Positions 11,378-23,200 of a DNA stretch of 64,000 nucleotides are shown piece by piece (positions within the stretch are counted from its first letter, which is position 1; the number at the start of each line of letters is the position of its first letter). The notes beneath the pieces are model-generated. The model saw only the letters and a list, made by a program, of their open reading frames with translations, made no database searches and was not told where the DNA came from. This DNA is from Myotis daubentonii (Eukaryota > Chordata > Mammalia > Chiroptera > Vespertilionidae), in the NCBI RefSeq assembly GCF_963259705.1, contig NC_081842.1, positions 89,696,433-89,760,432 of the forward strand, read 5' to 3'. The position numbers and the translations under genes are program-made.

Positions 11378-11834
11378 TCATTTTTAAACTTTAGGTAACC
11401 AACTCTTGTTGTTGGATTATTCCTATAAAACAATAAGTAGCTACAAATACTTTAGCTTATTCATTATAAATTTTATTACAAGTGCCTAATAGTCAAGTTA
11501 AATAACAAAGTCATTTTAAAGATTTTTATATGTATTTTCATACTACCATCTAGAAATCCAATAAAAACTCTGAGAAACAATTTCCAAGCAGCTTTCAAAA
11601 GCCTTAATATTTTATGCCTCTTGACTAGATATTTCCACTCCTAAATTTTGCCCAAAGGAAACAATTCAAAATTTATTCACTGCTTTAAGCCTGAATTTCA
11701 TTTCAATGTCATTTATTATTTGAAATATTGGAACTGATGTAAATATTTTTAAAAACCATAATGCTGAAGCCAACTATGGTAAGGAGAATATTCTTTATGA
11801 GATATATAATTATCACCATTAGAATAACATATAA
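11374..11834. other. Unique DNA, no gene seen
   Basis: AT-rich, no recognisable feature. Confidence 0.45.
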
Positions 11835-12127
11835 TCTATAATAACAAAAGCTTAATATGCAAATCAACCTAATGACCAAACAGCAGAATGACCGTCTGGA
11901 CGACCTTTTGGGCAACCTTCTTGATGGAGGTAGCCGGGGCCAGGAAGGTGGGAGGCAGCTGGGGCCAGGAGGGTGAGAGGCAGGCAGGAGGCTGCGGGGG
12001 CGGGTGTGTGTGTGGGGGGGTGGGGGCCGGAAGGAGGCAGGCAAGAGGCAGGCAGGGCTGCGAGGGCCCCTGTTGCTGGGGCTGTGAAGACCTACCCTTG
12101 CACAAATTTTGTGTGTTGAGCCTCTAG
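11835..12127 (+). mobile_element. Short HeliBat, complete
   Basis: TCTATAATAACAAAAGCTTAATATGCAAATCAACC start and a 3' end ...CACAAATTTTGTGTGTTGAGCCTCTAG. About 293 bp. The interior is G-rich with a (gtgtg)/ggcaggag run. Non-coding. Confidence 0.88.
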
Positions 12128-12956
12128 TCTATAATAATATGAATAACATATTATTTAAAAAATAAAATACTTACATAACCCTTCAAAAAATATAAGCATA
12201 CTAGAAAACCCACCGAAATAACACTGATCATCATTGAGTTGTAGAGATAGAGGCTGTCTTTAATTTTTTCTGCTTATAAATTTTACTAATAAAAATGTGT
12301 TGATACATCAAGGGAAATGTATCATTAATTTTAAGACATTAATCATGCAAATCTGACTTTTTCAAAATAAAATCATTCTACTCCATTTACTTAAGATGGT
12401 TTTTAGCAAAACAGAAAACTAAAAATTGAAGTTTATAATTGATAACCATTGACTGTGTTCTATTAATAATTTCTCCTGGAATTATTAAGGTAACTCACAG
12501 ATAAACACATCCCAGCATATGTTTCCTTATTCTATTAATGACCATTACCCAGCTATAAGAGCTCCTAGATAATAGGAAAGGGTAAAAAGTCATATTGGAT
12601 ACAGCATAGACAAGGAAACTATTTACAATTTGCAACAGTAGTTCTTAAACTCCAACCCAAAGAGCTGCACAGGAGATATCAAGTTTTCATAAATATTTGT
12701 GGCTTCATAGTTGTGCCAAATATCTATAGGTAAAACATATTTCCTATACTATGCTTTATAGTTCAATGAAGGGACCAATATCAGCTATATGGTAGCATGA
12801 ATAAGTGAATGAATGAAAGTTATATAATAAATTATTGTTAAAATTTTACTTCAAATTATAAATTCATTATGCTTTTTTCAATTAATTAATGATAGAATTA
12901 TAGCTATTATTACTAAGAGGCCTAATATTTACATTTATAATTACAATGAAGTTTTA
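12128..12956. other. Unique AT-rich DNA, no gene seen
   Basis: Near 12640 a 'gtagttcttaaactccaac' stretch may be a further decayed MER5-like end. Otherwise nothing recognised. Confidence 0.4.
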
Positions 12957-13140
12957 TAGTAGAAACCATCATTCTTAAACTATAGTGTCCATAGGGATCA
13001 TGTGGGGTGTTCACAATAAAGATGTCACTGCCCAATCCCAGACTTGTGATATGGCAGTTTAGGGGGAAGGGCACTGATATGAAGCATTCTAGAGGATTCT
13101 GATGTGTGTAATCTTTGGACTTTGCTTTTGGAAACAATTC
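12957..13140 (+). mobile_element. MER5-like ancient hAT (Charlie group) remnant
   Basis: Matches the family pattern 'ctatagtgtccatagggatcatgtggggtgttcacaataaagatg...tgcccaatcccagacttgtgat...aggattctgatgt..ggac'. Old non-autonomous DNA transposon shared by placental mammals. Confidence 0.65.
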
Positions 13141-14102
13141 TTAAATGCTGGGAACAACTAGACACTTAGGAGATATAATGAGGTTCTTGTCTAAAGATGG
13201 GACAGCACCTTTTTAGCGCAATGATAAAGATTTCCGGCTTAGTAGTAAGATGATGATGAAAACAGGAAGTTGTCATTAATACTATGGAAAAGTATAACCT
13301 AATTTAGCAATACAAACTAGTGTCTAGAGAACTAATACCATTTATATAAGTAAGCTCAATGTTATGTGTGTGCATGCAGGCACATGTGTGTGAATACAAG
13401 AGCCCTTGAGGTTTTTGAAAATAAATTGTACAATTGATTCTGTTTTTGCTTATTGTATTGTCAACAGGAAGAAACTAACCATATTGTTTATGTACTTTGG
13501 GTTTCTCTGTTCTTAATGTACTACAAGAGGTAAATAAATATTGAGTTTTACAAAATTCTTGAAATTCTTTTAAAAATAGCCACTACTACAAAATTGTTCA
13601 AATAAAATTTTAGACAAATATAAGATTGTAATTAAAACCAACAGCCTCTCTACAAACCTATAACACTTTTTTTGTAGTTATTATTTTTGAGGTTTCTGTT
13701 GTTTATTTCCTGCTCTCATATCTTCTGTTTTCTGCTGGTGCTGGCTTATAGCTGGCAGGAGACATTCTCAAGCAATGATATGATTTGCTCTTGACCCTTG
13801 CTGTGACTGTGGATTTTGTATATAAGAGAATTTCACTCTCAGCAGGGACCAATGATAAAGGATTTCAATTCTGAAGAGAAAATTGGTTAAACTCTTCAGT
13901 TTTGGGTTTCCAACAAATATCCATGGACATTTTTCTTCCATAAATCTAAACAAAAGGCTTCTAGTCCCAGTATAACAAATATAAATTTTATACACTCAGC
14001 TGAAATGTACTGTACTCTGTAGAATCAAATATATTCAGATCTTGGTCATCTGACCATTTTTATTATTATCTGAAATCTAAATAATGCTTTACAAAAATAT
14101 AA
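13141..14102. other. Unique DNA, no gene seen
   Basis: No coding, RNA or repeat signal recognised. Confidence 0.45.
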
Positions 14103-14115
14103 ACTTTCCATTCTT

Positions 14116-14342
14116 TTTTTTAAATATATATTTTATTGATTTTTTAAAGAGAAGAAGGGAGAGGGAGAGGGATACAGAGTTAGAAACATCAATGAGAGAG
14201 AAACATCGATTCAGCTGCCTCTTGCAAGCCCCCTACTGGGGATGTGCCTGCAACCCAGGTACATGCCCTTGACTGGAATCGAACCTGGGACCCTTCAGTC
14301 TGCAGGCTGACGCTCTATCCGCTGAGCCAAACCAGTTAGGAC
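14116..14342 (-). mobile_element. Ves SINE
   Basis: Complete reverse-strand Ves: A/T tail at the left, B-box complement ggaatcgaacc, and tRNA-like head ...ctgagccaaaccagttagga at the right. Perfect TSD actttccattctt at 14103-14115 and 14343-14355, as expected for L1-mediated insertion. Confidence 0.96.
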
Positions 14343-14450
14343 ACTTTCCATTCTTGAAGAAGCTAAATTATATCACACCATAAAATATGGGGCATGATAG
14401 TATCCAAATTTCAAATTTGTGGCATTGCCAGTAGCAATCAAGTAGGCAAA

Positions 14451-15587
14451 TCCTATGTAATAATAGACAAACATGGTAATTAACCATAGCTCTGACACAC
14501 TTCCCATTGGCTAATCAGGGTGATATGCAAATTAACTGCCAACCAAGATGGCAGCCAGCAGCCAGGCAGCTGAAGCAAACAGGAGGCTTGCTTCCTCCAG
14601 TGAAGGAGGAAGCCAAGGTTCCCCGCCTGCTGCTGCCAGCCTCTGAGCTTGCACTCTAAGAAACAATGTTGCAATTATAGAAGTTAAACAAAACCCAGAA
14701 ACCTGATTTTGGCCAGCTGGGCTTCAGCCAGCAGGATCACAACAGTGTTTCAATTATAGAATCCAAACAAACCCAGATCCCTGCTTTCAGCAGCCAAGGT
14801 CTCAGAGCTGCAGCCGGGCCTTAGAGCTAAAGCCGATCTCAGCTCCAGTGACAGCCATAGAAGGTAAATAAATCCCAGAATAAAAAAGAAAAAAAGGAGA
14901 AGTTGGGAGCTTCAGTCGCCCGCCAGCCTGAAAATGGCCCTCAGCCCCTCACCCAGACTGGCCAGGCACCCCAGTGGGGATCCCCACCCTGAAGCAACAA
15001 GATGGAGGCTAATTTGCATACTGAAGTCTGGCGGCAGCAGGCAAGGCTGTCCGCAGTCCAGGACCCGGATCTGTGACCTGGTGGGCGGGGGGCAGTGCTT
15101 GAGGCTGTCCTCTGTCCCGGAACCTGGATCTGTGACCCTGCCGGGTGGTGGGCAGCGCTTGAGGCTGTCGGTGGACCAAGACACGGATCTCTGACCCTGG
15201 CGGGCTGGGGGCAGTGCTTGAGGCTGTCTGTGGGATCAAGACATGGATCTGTGACTCTGCTGGGCGGAGGGCAGTGCTTGAGGCTGTCCGCGGTCCCTGG
15301 ACCTGGATCTGTGATCCTGCTGGGCGGGGGGCAGTGCTTGAGGCTGTCAGTGGTCTGGGACCTGGATCTGTGACCCTGCCAGGTGGGAGGCAGTGATTGA
15401 GGATGTCTGCGGGACCAAGACACAGATCTGTGACCCTGCCGGTTGGGGGCCAGTGCTTGAAGCTGTCCGCAGTCCCGGGACCCAGATCCGTGACCCTTCC
15501 CAGCGGGGCAGCAGCTCGCACAGGGGCAGATCGGCCGGGGTTAGGCAGGGCAGGACACCTGGCTTCCACCCAGCCCCAGGCTACTAG
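14451..15587 (+). mobile_element. HeliBat with eight ~60-bp repeats
   Basis: Starts TCCTATGTAATAATAGAC, with the gctaatcagggtgatatgcaaattaactgcc module and the unit-1 body to ~15000. Then comes the tandem block, ending ...ccccaggctactag at 15587. The 3' end has CTAG but no clear hairpin, so that boundary is less sure than the 5' one. Confidence 0.8.
15045..15500 (+). repeat. ~60-bp tandem repeat, about 8 copies
   Basis: Each unit reads roughly 'ggatctgtgaccctgccgggcggggggcagtgcttgaggctgtccgc..'. The word atctgtgac or a close variant recurs about every 59-61 bp from 15068 to 15484. Spacing near a multiple of three keeps antisense frames open (up to 186 codons), which is not evidence of a gene. 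Confidence 0.92.
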
Positions 15588-15593
15588 TCTATA

Positions 15594-16145
15594 TCCTACC
15601 TAATAAAAGAGAAACATGGTAATTGGCATACGACCGCTACCCTTTCCATTGGCTAATCAGGGCAATATGCAAATTAACTGCCAGCCAAGATGGCGGCCGG
15701 CAGCCAGGCAGCTTGAAACTAACATAAGGCTTGCTTGCTTCAGTGACGGAGGACTCCAACGTTCCCGCCTGCCGCTGCAGGCCTCTGAGCTGCAACTCTA
15801 AGCAACTATGTAACAAATATAGAAGCTAAACAAAACCCCAGAAACCTGCTTTAGTCCCCGGCTTCAGCCAGCAGAATCGCAACATTGTAAGCAAAGGCCA
15901 GAAACCGACTTAAAGCAGCAGAGGACTAAGAGCTGGAGCCAAGCCTCAAAGCTAAAGCTGGCTCAGAATAAAAAATAAATAAAAGAAAAAAAGGAGCGGT
16001 TGGGAGTTTCAGTCACCCCCAGCCTGAAAATAGCCCTTAGCTCCTCACCCAGACTGGCCAGGCACCCCAGTGGGGACCCAAACCCTGATCCAGGACACCA
16101 TTCAGGGCAAACCAGCCGGCACCCACCCGTGCACCAGGCCTCTAG
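15594..16145 (+). mobile_element. HeliBat composite, unit 1
   Basis: TCCTACCTAATAAAAGAGAAACATGG start, ATTGG at 15648-15652, ATGCAAAT at 15667-15674, AAGATGGCGGC at 15687-15697, and a GCACCAGGCCTCTAG end joined directly to unit 2. The 3' end lacks the left hairpin arm (cacccacccgtgcacc). Confidence 0.9.
15648..15697 (+). promoter_or_regulatory. Inverted CCAAT / octamer / YY1-like motif cluster in a HeliBat 5' end
   Basis: Within 50 bp are ATTGG (NF-Y type), ATGCAAAT (exact Oct octamer) and AAGATGGCGGC (agrees with the YY1 consensus). The same order occurs in most unit-1-type Helitrons here. Motif matches are seen directly; factor binding is only a hypothesis. Confidence 0.45.
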
Positions 16146-17101
16146 CCTATATAGTAAAAGGGTAATATGCCTCCCAGCACCGGGATCAGAGGAGCCGCGA
16201 GGCCTCCTGGCACAGGGATCAGCGTGACAGGGGGCAGCGCCCAAACCCCCTGATCTCCCTGCAGCTCTGTGTGTGACAGGGGGCGGGGCCACAACCTCCC
16301 TATCCACCCTGCTCTGTTTGTGACAGGGGAAGGCGCCCCAACACCCTGATCAGCCCTGCTCTGTGCCTGATAGGGGGGAGTTCCCCAACCCCCTGATCAC
16401 CATTCGGCTCTGTGTGTGACAGGGTGCGGTGCCTCAACCCCCTGATGTGCCCTGCTCTGTGTGTGACAGGGTGTGGCACCCCAACTCCCCCCCCCCCCCC
16501 ACGGGCCCTGCTCTGTGTGTGACGGGTTAGAGCCATAACCTCCCCATCGGCCCTGCCCTGAGTGTGAGAGTGGCGGTGCCCCAACCCCCTGATTGGCCCT
16601 GCTCTGTGGGTGACAGGGGGCAGCGCCCCAACCCCCTGATTGGCCCTACTCTGTGCATGACAGGGTACAGAGCCCCAACCCCCTGATTGGCCCTACTCTG
16701 TGCGTGACAGGGTACAGTGCCCCAACCCCCTGATTGGCCCTGCTCTGTGCATGACAGGGAGTGGCGCCAAAACCTCCCCATCGACCCTGCCTTGAGTGTG
16801 ACAGGGGACAGTGCCCCAACCCCCCAATCGGCCCTACCCTGAGCGTGACTGAGGGTGGCATCACAACCTCCCGATCGCCCTGCTCTGTGCATGATAGGGG
16901 GCGGTGCCCCAACTCCCCAATCAGTCCCGCTCTGAGCCCGACCAGGGGCTGCACCTAGGGATTGGACCTGTCCTCTGCCACCCAGGAGCAGGCCTAAGCC
17001 AGCAGGTCGTTATCTCTGGAGGGGTCCCAGACTGCGAGAGGGCACAGGGTGGGCTGAGGGACCCCCCCGAGTGCACAAATTTTTGTGCACCGGGCCTCTA
17101 G
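16146..17101 (+). mobile_element. HeliBat composite, unit 2
   Basis: CCTATATAGTAAAAGGGTAATATGCC start, a long ~60-bp tandem array (16190-16930), and hairpin GTGCACAAATTTTTGTGCAC plus CGGGCCTCTAG at 17101. Confidence 0.92.
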
Positions 17102-17650
17102 TATATATATAAAGAGCCAGGGTCCTTAACACCGAAGGCTGGACCAAACACTGGAAGTCAGTGCTGGGTTGCTGTGGTGACCCAGCAGTGACTACAGCCG
17201 GTGTTGGCTAAGCGACCCAGCACTGACTGCTGAGGGGACTGCAGAACAGGCCTGGAGAGAGGCAGGCAGAGAGAGAGAGAGGCAGGGTCTGATCTGCAGC
17301 CTCTGTGGCAGCTGTTGATCAGCTGTTGCCTCTCTCTTTCTCTCAAGGCTTTCCCAGCAGCCATGCCTCTGTTTCTCTCTGGGCCTCTGCAGGGGCTGCT
17401 AATCAGTGCAGACTCTTTGATTAGGCCCAGAGATAGGCCCAAAGATGCTGTCTGGCATAGAAACTGACCAATCGGAACCTAATCTGGGTGAAGTGCCAGG
17501 AGCCAATGGCTCCCCAGGAGGCAGAGATTTTGACACTGACTGGAATCTAGACTGCCAATCAGAACCTAATCTGGGTGATCTGCAAAGGCAGAATCTAAGG
17601 TGGGGGCTGAGGAGGGGTTTTAAGGGCAACAGCTATTTGGTGTAAGGTGT
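17102..17650 (+). other. Unclassified GC-rich block after a Helitron end
   Basis: Starts tatatatataaagagccaggg, reminiscent of a HeliBat 5' end, but no 3' hairpin follows. It contains a 24-bp direct repeat, ccaatcggaacctaatctgg... at 17468-17491 and 17555-17578 (one mismatch), with CCAAT boxes. A TTTTAAGG stretch follows at about 17619. It could be a captured host promoter, an LTR fragment or a decayed Helitron interior. No protein is recognised. Confidence 0.4.
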
Positions 17651-18586
17651 ACGAAAGTGGTTCAATTTTTTAATGACTGCTTTGGCAGTATCTAACACAT
17701 AGTATTAACTTTTAGTAATTTAAATTCAGCAAGATGGTGAATGAATAGTCCTTTATTTTTTATATATGAGAAGGTACTTAAGACCATTTTGTTAATGATT
17801 TAAGTACGTGCATTCTTCTTATTATAATGCATAGATAACATGGTTTTCTCTTATAAAGGCTTTGATACTCTGATTTCAAAAGTTTGTGCATTCCAACCTG
17901 TGAGGCTTCTGCAAAATGCTGCCCACCATGTTTCTAGAATTTTTACAAAGTCAGTCACACAAAAATATACTATATCAAGAAACCAAATTCTTAGTGAACA
18001 AAATGAGAGATGAGGGTTCTGATGAGACTGAGCTTTAGTTGCAGTGCATTTATGTGGAACATTGTTAATTCTCTGAATACGCATGAAGCTTAGTAGTTTC
18101 CTGGAATCTACATCTTACTTCATAATTACGAGACAAACTTTATACTTGAAAATTTGGGGTAAATACTGCATTACCCTGAAATCAAAGTAGACCTTAATAA
18201 ATATAAGTTTTCAGAACAGAAAGTGTTTTGATATTTTATTTGAATTGTGTTTAATGTTCAAGCCCAGTGAAATGAATCAATCACAGAGTAGCAAAGAAAT
18301 TTTGTTTGATCTGCATTGCATAATTTTATATTTATGGAAAGAATACGATATCTGTTGCTGCATTCAAACCATGTTTATATGCTTTAAGAATAACCACTTC
18401 AATATAGACTGGAAGTTAATATCTACAACTAGAACTGATAGTTTCCTATGACCCCTCTATGAATTTGAAGGGTAAAGGACTCAAACTTATAAGCAGAAAT
18501 ATGACTTCTCTGTATCTAAAGACAAAACTCTCTTTCATACGGAGTGAAATGTATTTTTCCCCAAATGGCTAAAAATACTATTGGTT
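17651..18586. other. Unique AT-rich DNA, no gene seen
   Basis: Only short ORFs with no domain signal. Confidence 0.5.
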
Positions 18587-19034
18587 AACATATATAACAA
18601 AGAGGTAATATACAAATTGACTGCCATGCCCTCGTACAAGATGGCCGCCCTCATGAGGTCACAAGATGGCTGTCAGGGGAGGGCAGTTGGGGGAGACCAG
18701 GCCTGCAGGGGAAGGCAGTTAGGGGTGACTGGGCTGGCAGAGGAGGGCAGTTGGGGGCGATTGGGCTGGCAGGGGAGCAATTAGGTGTTGATCAGCTGGC
18801 AGGGGAGTGGTTAGGGGGTGATCAGGCTGGCAGGCAGAAGGGATTATGGGCAATCAGGCAGGCAGGTGAGTGGTTGGAAGCCAGCAGTTCTGGATTGTGA
18901 GAGGGATGTCTGACTGCCAGGGATCGGGCCTAAACCAGCAGTCGGATATCTCCCGAGGGATCCCAGATTTTGAGGGTCAGGCTGGGCTGAGGGACAACCC
19001 CCAAGTGCACAAATTTCATGCACCAGGCCTCTAG
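18587..19034 (+). mobile_element. HeliBat with ~30-bp repeats
   Basis: Decayed start acatatataacaaagaggtaatat, a 'gatcaggctggcagggg..gcagttaggggtga' tandem interior (18660-18870), and a 3' end GTGCACAAATTTCATGCACCAGGCCTCTAG. Confidence 0.85.
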
Positions 19035-19154
19035 TTTACAATGTAAAACGAAGTCTAGGTATAGACATTTATTTTTGATTTATACATTTGAAACAGATAT
19101 AATTCAAAAATATTGTTTCATCCTGTCCCCTCCTCTTATAGCATCTATTTTGTC

Positions 19155-19295
19155 CTCTCTGTGGATTTCAAATAATGAATTCCCAATTTCCAGATGGAAT
19201 ATATTTGGGCATCATGGCTCTCACCATTATAGCCAGCACAGAGTGCCTGGCACACAGTTGTTGCTCAACAAATATGTGTTCAATGAATGAATTAG
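19155..19295 (+). mobile_element. L2/MIR-type 3' end
   Basis: The segment 'agcacagagtgcctggcacacagttgttgctcaacaaatatgtgttcaatgaatgaat' is the typical shared 3' end of L2 and MIR elements. Confidence 0.7.
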
Positions 19296-21856
19296 AAGAG
19301 AACAATCCCTCCATATATGCACCAGAAGTGGAAGTGAAATAATCAACAGAATTGGCCAAGTAAATTGACTTATTTTCCCTCAAAATTTCCCATAAAATAG
19401 AACAAAAATTTTTGACAATTGGCTTAATATATACAAGTTTGAAGTTATGGTTTCTAATAGGGATAATATACATGATTTTCACAAAAACAATTTTCTATTT
19501 TGTTGAAGTTAAACAAAAAGTCTGACTTTCAAAAAGTAGGTCAAATGCAGACTTTGGAATTATTCTCTGATATGTTGGTAACTTATCTCTTAGGAGACAG
19601 TTAGAAAAAATTGCTGAATCATAAGAAGGCCTAGAGAATTTATATAGTGCATTTTAAATTTGTGAGCACACTTATGAAACAAAATTTCCTAAGGTGATTT
19701 TAAACTAACCATTCCAATGGTTAAATTAAAATATTATTTAAAGAAGATTTTAATATTATCTTTATGGATAGTGGTGAATTATTAGTGAATGCATTTTTCT
19801 CAGTTTTCTGTGGTTTAAGAAAAGCCTGTAATTTTTTACAAGGTTATATCCACTTTGAATATGTGAATGATTATTTATTCACATAAAATAAATCAGGGAA
19901 ATGCAGAAAAATATGTTTATGGTTGTTCTTTGGGTGTTTATGTTAGTGAATATTAATAAAAATTGTTTGATCTGGAGGTCAAAATTTCTTTTTATTTCCA
20001 AAACTTTCAAGGGCTGTCTGCATTTTTCATTTGGAAAAAGAAACAATATATGGAAAGTATTTAGCTGTTTGGAAAAAACAATTGCCACATAACAAATCAG
20101 TTACTACACAACTGTCATACAATACACTGACGTGGTTACCAAAACAACGTGGTTTAATTTTGTTTTTTATTTGTTCATAAATATTTTCCACATGAATAAT
20201 GTCAAAATATCTTCTGATTCAAGCAGAAACTCACAAATACCATTTCTTTCTTCTCTGTACAAATCTTAACATGTAAGATTTACATAGACGTTCTTGCTGA
20301 AACATGAAAATTAAGGAAAAGCCTAATATATTATTAGATCAAGAAAAACTTCACAATTTTAATACTGCATTTACAATATTTTTTCCTAGGAATTTCCCTC
20401 CCCCTTCCCCAAAACATTTGAATTAAGACCTATGAGTATGAACTGAATAAGAGTAACTTGATTCTAGTGCTTGGGGAGGCAACTGAGAAAACTTTGGCTC
20501 TTAAAACAATAACCTTAACTAAGAAATAATCACCAGATGCTCATTCAAAGAAAGCCCACTATCTACATACATGTTGAGATGTTTCTGTGATGGTTATCTC
20601 TGAGCATATTTACAGACAGCTGATCACAACCTCCTACTTCTTCTCAAACATCAACTGCCAATCGTATTTGTGTTCCAAAGGCTCATATGTTTGCTGTCAT
20701 TGGAACCATACTTTAGCAAACTGAAGTGCAGCAAAGGCAAATATCAATAAAAAAAACCTCTCAATGATTATGAGATCAACTTTTTGATTTGCCTTTGTTA
20801 ACTTGTGGCTCAACTTTAAAGTTAAAAGTTTACCCATCTCCTGACAAAAAAGAAATGTACTTACAAACATCTTTCATTATATGTTGGTTTCATGTCAACT
20901 CTTTTTTTGTAATTAAGTACTCCATTGATTGCAACCTCATTAGAATATAAAAAGTTTATTTAAAATATATTTCTGTTCATCTGGTAACTTTACTAAAAGA
21001 AAGCAATGGTTGCTATACTATAGAAAATATTAAAGGTAGAAGAAAAGCTACAGTTGTTTTTAAAATTCTTCAAATAAAATGGTTTTGCATCAATAACTGG
21101 TATGAAAGATTTCCCTCAGTATCCAGAAGGATAATATTTTCAACAGAAATAAAATTAATATTTTTTATCCTAAATTAGTTTTGTAGCATCAAGACTTTAA
21201 GTATAGTCACTATTGTCCTAACAAACAGTAACTTTTTGGGTTTTTCCACATGTAACTAAACATCAAACCAAGATCAAAAGACCATTTCTATTAAATATTT
21301 TCCTTCTGGTCTTTTAAGTATGTAATTTATTGCCATGTATAATTGTATAATATGTAAAATGAAAAATGTAAATAGTATATGCTCATCTCTGTTCTGATAA
21401 ATTTTGTGAATAAATTTCCATTAATCTAGTAGCAAATGTACCTTAATGTTGTATAACTTATGTCCTTTCTGAATGAGTTTAATAAGAAATAATCTATTTT
21501 CCATTTTCTTTCCTCTCTTTGTTCCAATTTCACTTCAACAGAACTCTTAAATGTTTATTTATGTATCTGGTTATGCATATTGTAAACTTCTGTAAACTCA
21601 GTACAACTCCTTGCAGTATAGTTATTATTTTTAAGAAAAACTAAGTTATTTTTAATAAAGCTAAATTTAAAACTACTTCACTACAAAATTAAAGAAATAC
21701 CAAATCCAAAATTTGGTTTTACTTCCTTGATTTGACAAGGATACCCCAGATGAAACATAATTTATATTCTTTTACTTTTACAAATGTCTTTAAAATATGT
21801 TGTACATATTTTATTTAGATATCTAAATATCTGTGATTCTGTGTATAGAAAGAGCA
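19296..21856. other. Unique AT-rich DNA, no gene seen
   Basis: About 2.5 kb without young repeats. Short ORFs near 19.9 kb overlap on both strands and have no recognisable domain. Confidence 0.5.
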
Positions 21857-22323
21857 TCCTATATAATAAAAGCCTAATATGCTAGTGTCCGGTTGTCTGT
21901 TCAACCAATCAAAGTGTAATATGCTAATGACATGCCAAGGCAGCTCAACTGCTCACTATAACATGCACTGACCACCAGGGGGCAGGCAGTCAATGGGTCA
22001 ACCAGTTGCTATGATATTCACTGACCACTAGGGGGAAGACACTCCATCCAGTAGTTTAGCTTGCTGCTGGGGTCCAGCCAATTGGGACTGAGTGAGATGG
22101 GCCAGACACGCCCTGGAGCCCGCCTATGGTCCCTTCTCAGCTGACCAACCTCCCACATTCCTCCCCAGCCCTGATCATGTACCAGAGGGGTCCCTCGGCC
22201 TGGCCTGCACCCTCTCACAATATGGGACCCCTCGGGGGATGTCAGAGAGTCGGTTTCAGCCCAATCCCGCAGGCCAGGCTGAGGGGCCCCACCAGGGCAT
22301 GAATACGTGCACCAGACCTCTAG
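21857..22323 (+). mobile_element. HeliBat type C, complete termini
   Basis: TCCTATATAATAAAAGCCTAATATGC start and a CATGAATACGTGCACCAGACCTCTAG end. Carries actgaccaccagggggcaggcag and a second actgaccactaggggg. Confidence 0.92.
21972..21985 (+). promoter_or_regulatory. CTCF core-motif match inside HeliBat
   Basis: CCACCAGGGGGCAG fits the published CTCF core CCASYAGRKGGCRS at all 14 positions. A second, 13/14 match lies at 22025-22038. Binding is not shown. Confidence 0.45.
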
Positions 22324-23183
22324 TCATTAATAAATATCATACCTGGATTCTGAGTGTCAATTGAATATGACGAAGATCTTGTCTACATAGTTTATGTACA
22401 ATGTCTGGAATATTCAGGTATCATGGATGCCAAGGAAAAGTGTTCTGTTTTTCTTTGAAGGTGGATACAATTGCAACTCAGAGGCTGTTAAAGGAAATAG
22501 TGAACAGAACTTCTTAACCAAGTATGACAGCAAAGTATATTCCAGTAGTTATTTGAATGGAATTTGTTAGCTTAATAATGTTTGAAATTAGAGGTTTAGA
22601 GGAAGTACCATAGAACTAATTAATAGTCAGGTAACATTTATTTTTGTTTTATCTTACTTGGACTATTGAAGGGGAAAAACCATTGGACAATTATCCCTTA
22701 CCCTGGGTTATTGTCCTCATTTATTAGTTAATATTGTTGGTTTGCTATGGCAAATTTAAACTCCGATTTAGTAAAATATACCTTTAAAGCTGAAATTTAA
22801 TTATAGGTAATTTATTGTACCTGATATGAATCTTGGGTATTAAGTCAATTATACCCCTTTTTCTCTATTATGCAACCTTATTCTGAACTTTGAATTTTAC
22901 TCTAGGATTTTTATTTTGCAAAACCAAATTTAAATCATTTTCACATTGTTTTATTTTAGCAATTTTATCTATACCTTTGTAATTCAGTACACTTTGGGGC
23001 AATTTTTCTTTCTTTGTGGGGGGAATCCCAACATGAACCAAAGAATTATAAAATAAGAGAAACAACAACCCCAACACTTGACGTTTTAAACCCATACAAT
23101 GGGGCCTTAATGCCTTAATGCCCAATAGTGACTAGTGACCACTGAGGGATCCACTGTTCTTTAATGTACAGTATTCTAGAAAT
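22324..23183. other. Unique DNA, no gene seen
   Basis: No feature recognised. Confidence 0.45.
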
Positions 23184-23200
23184 AAGAAATTGATACTTTA

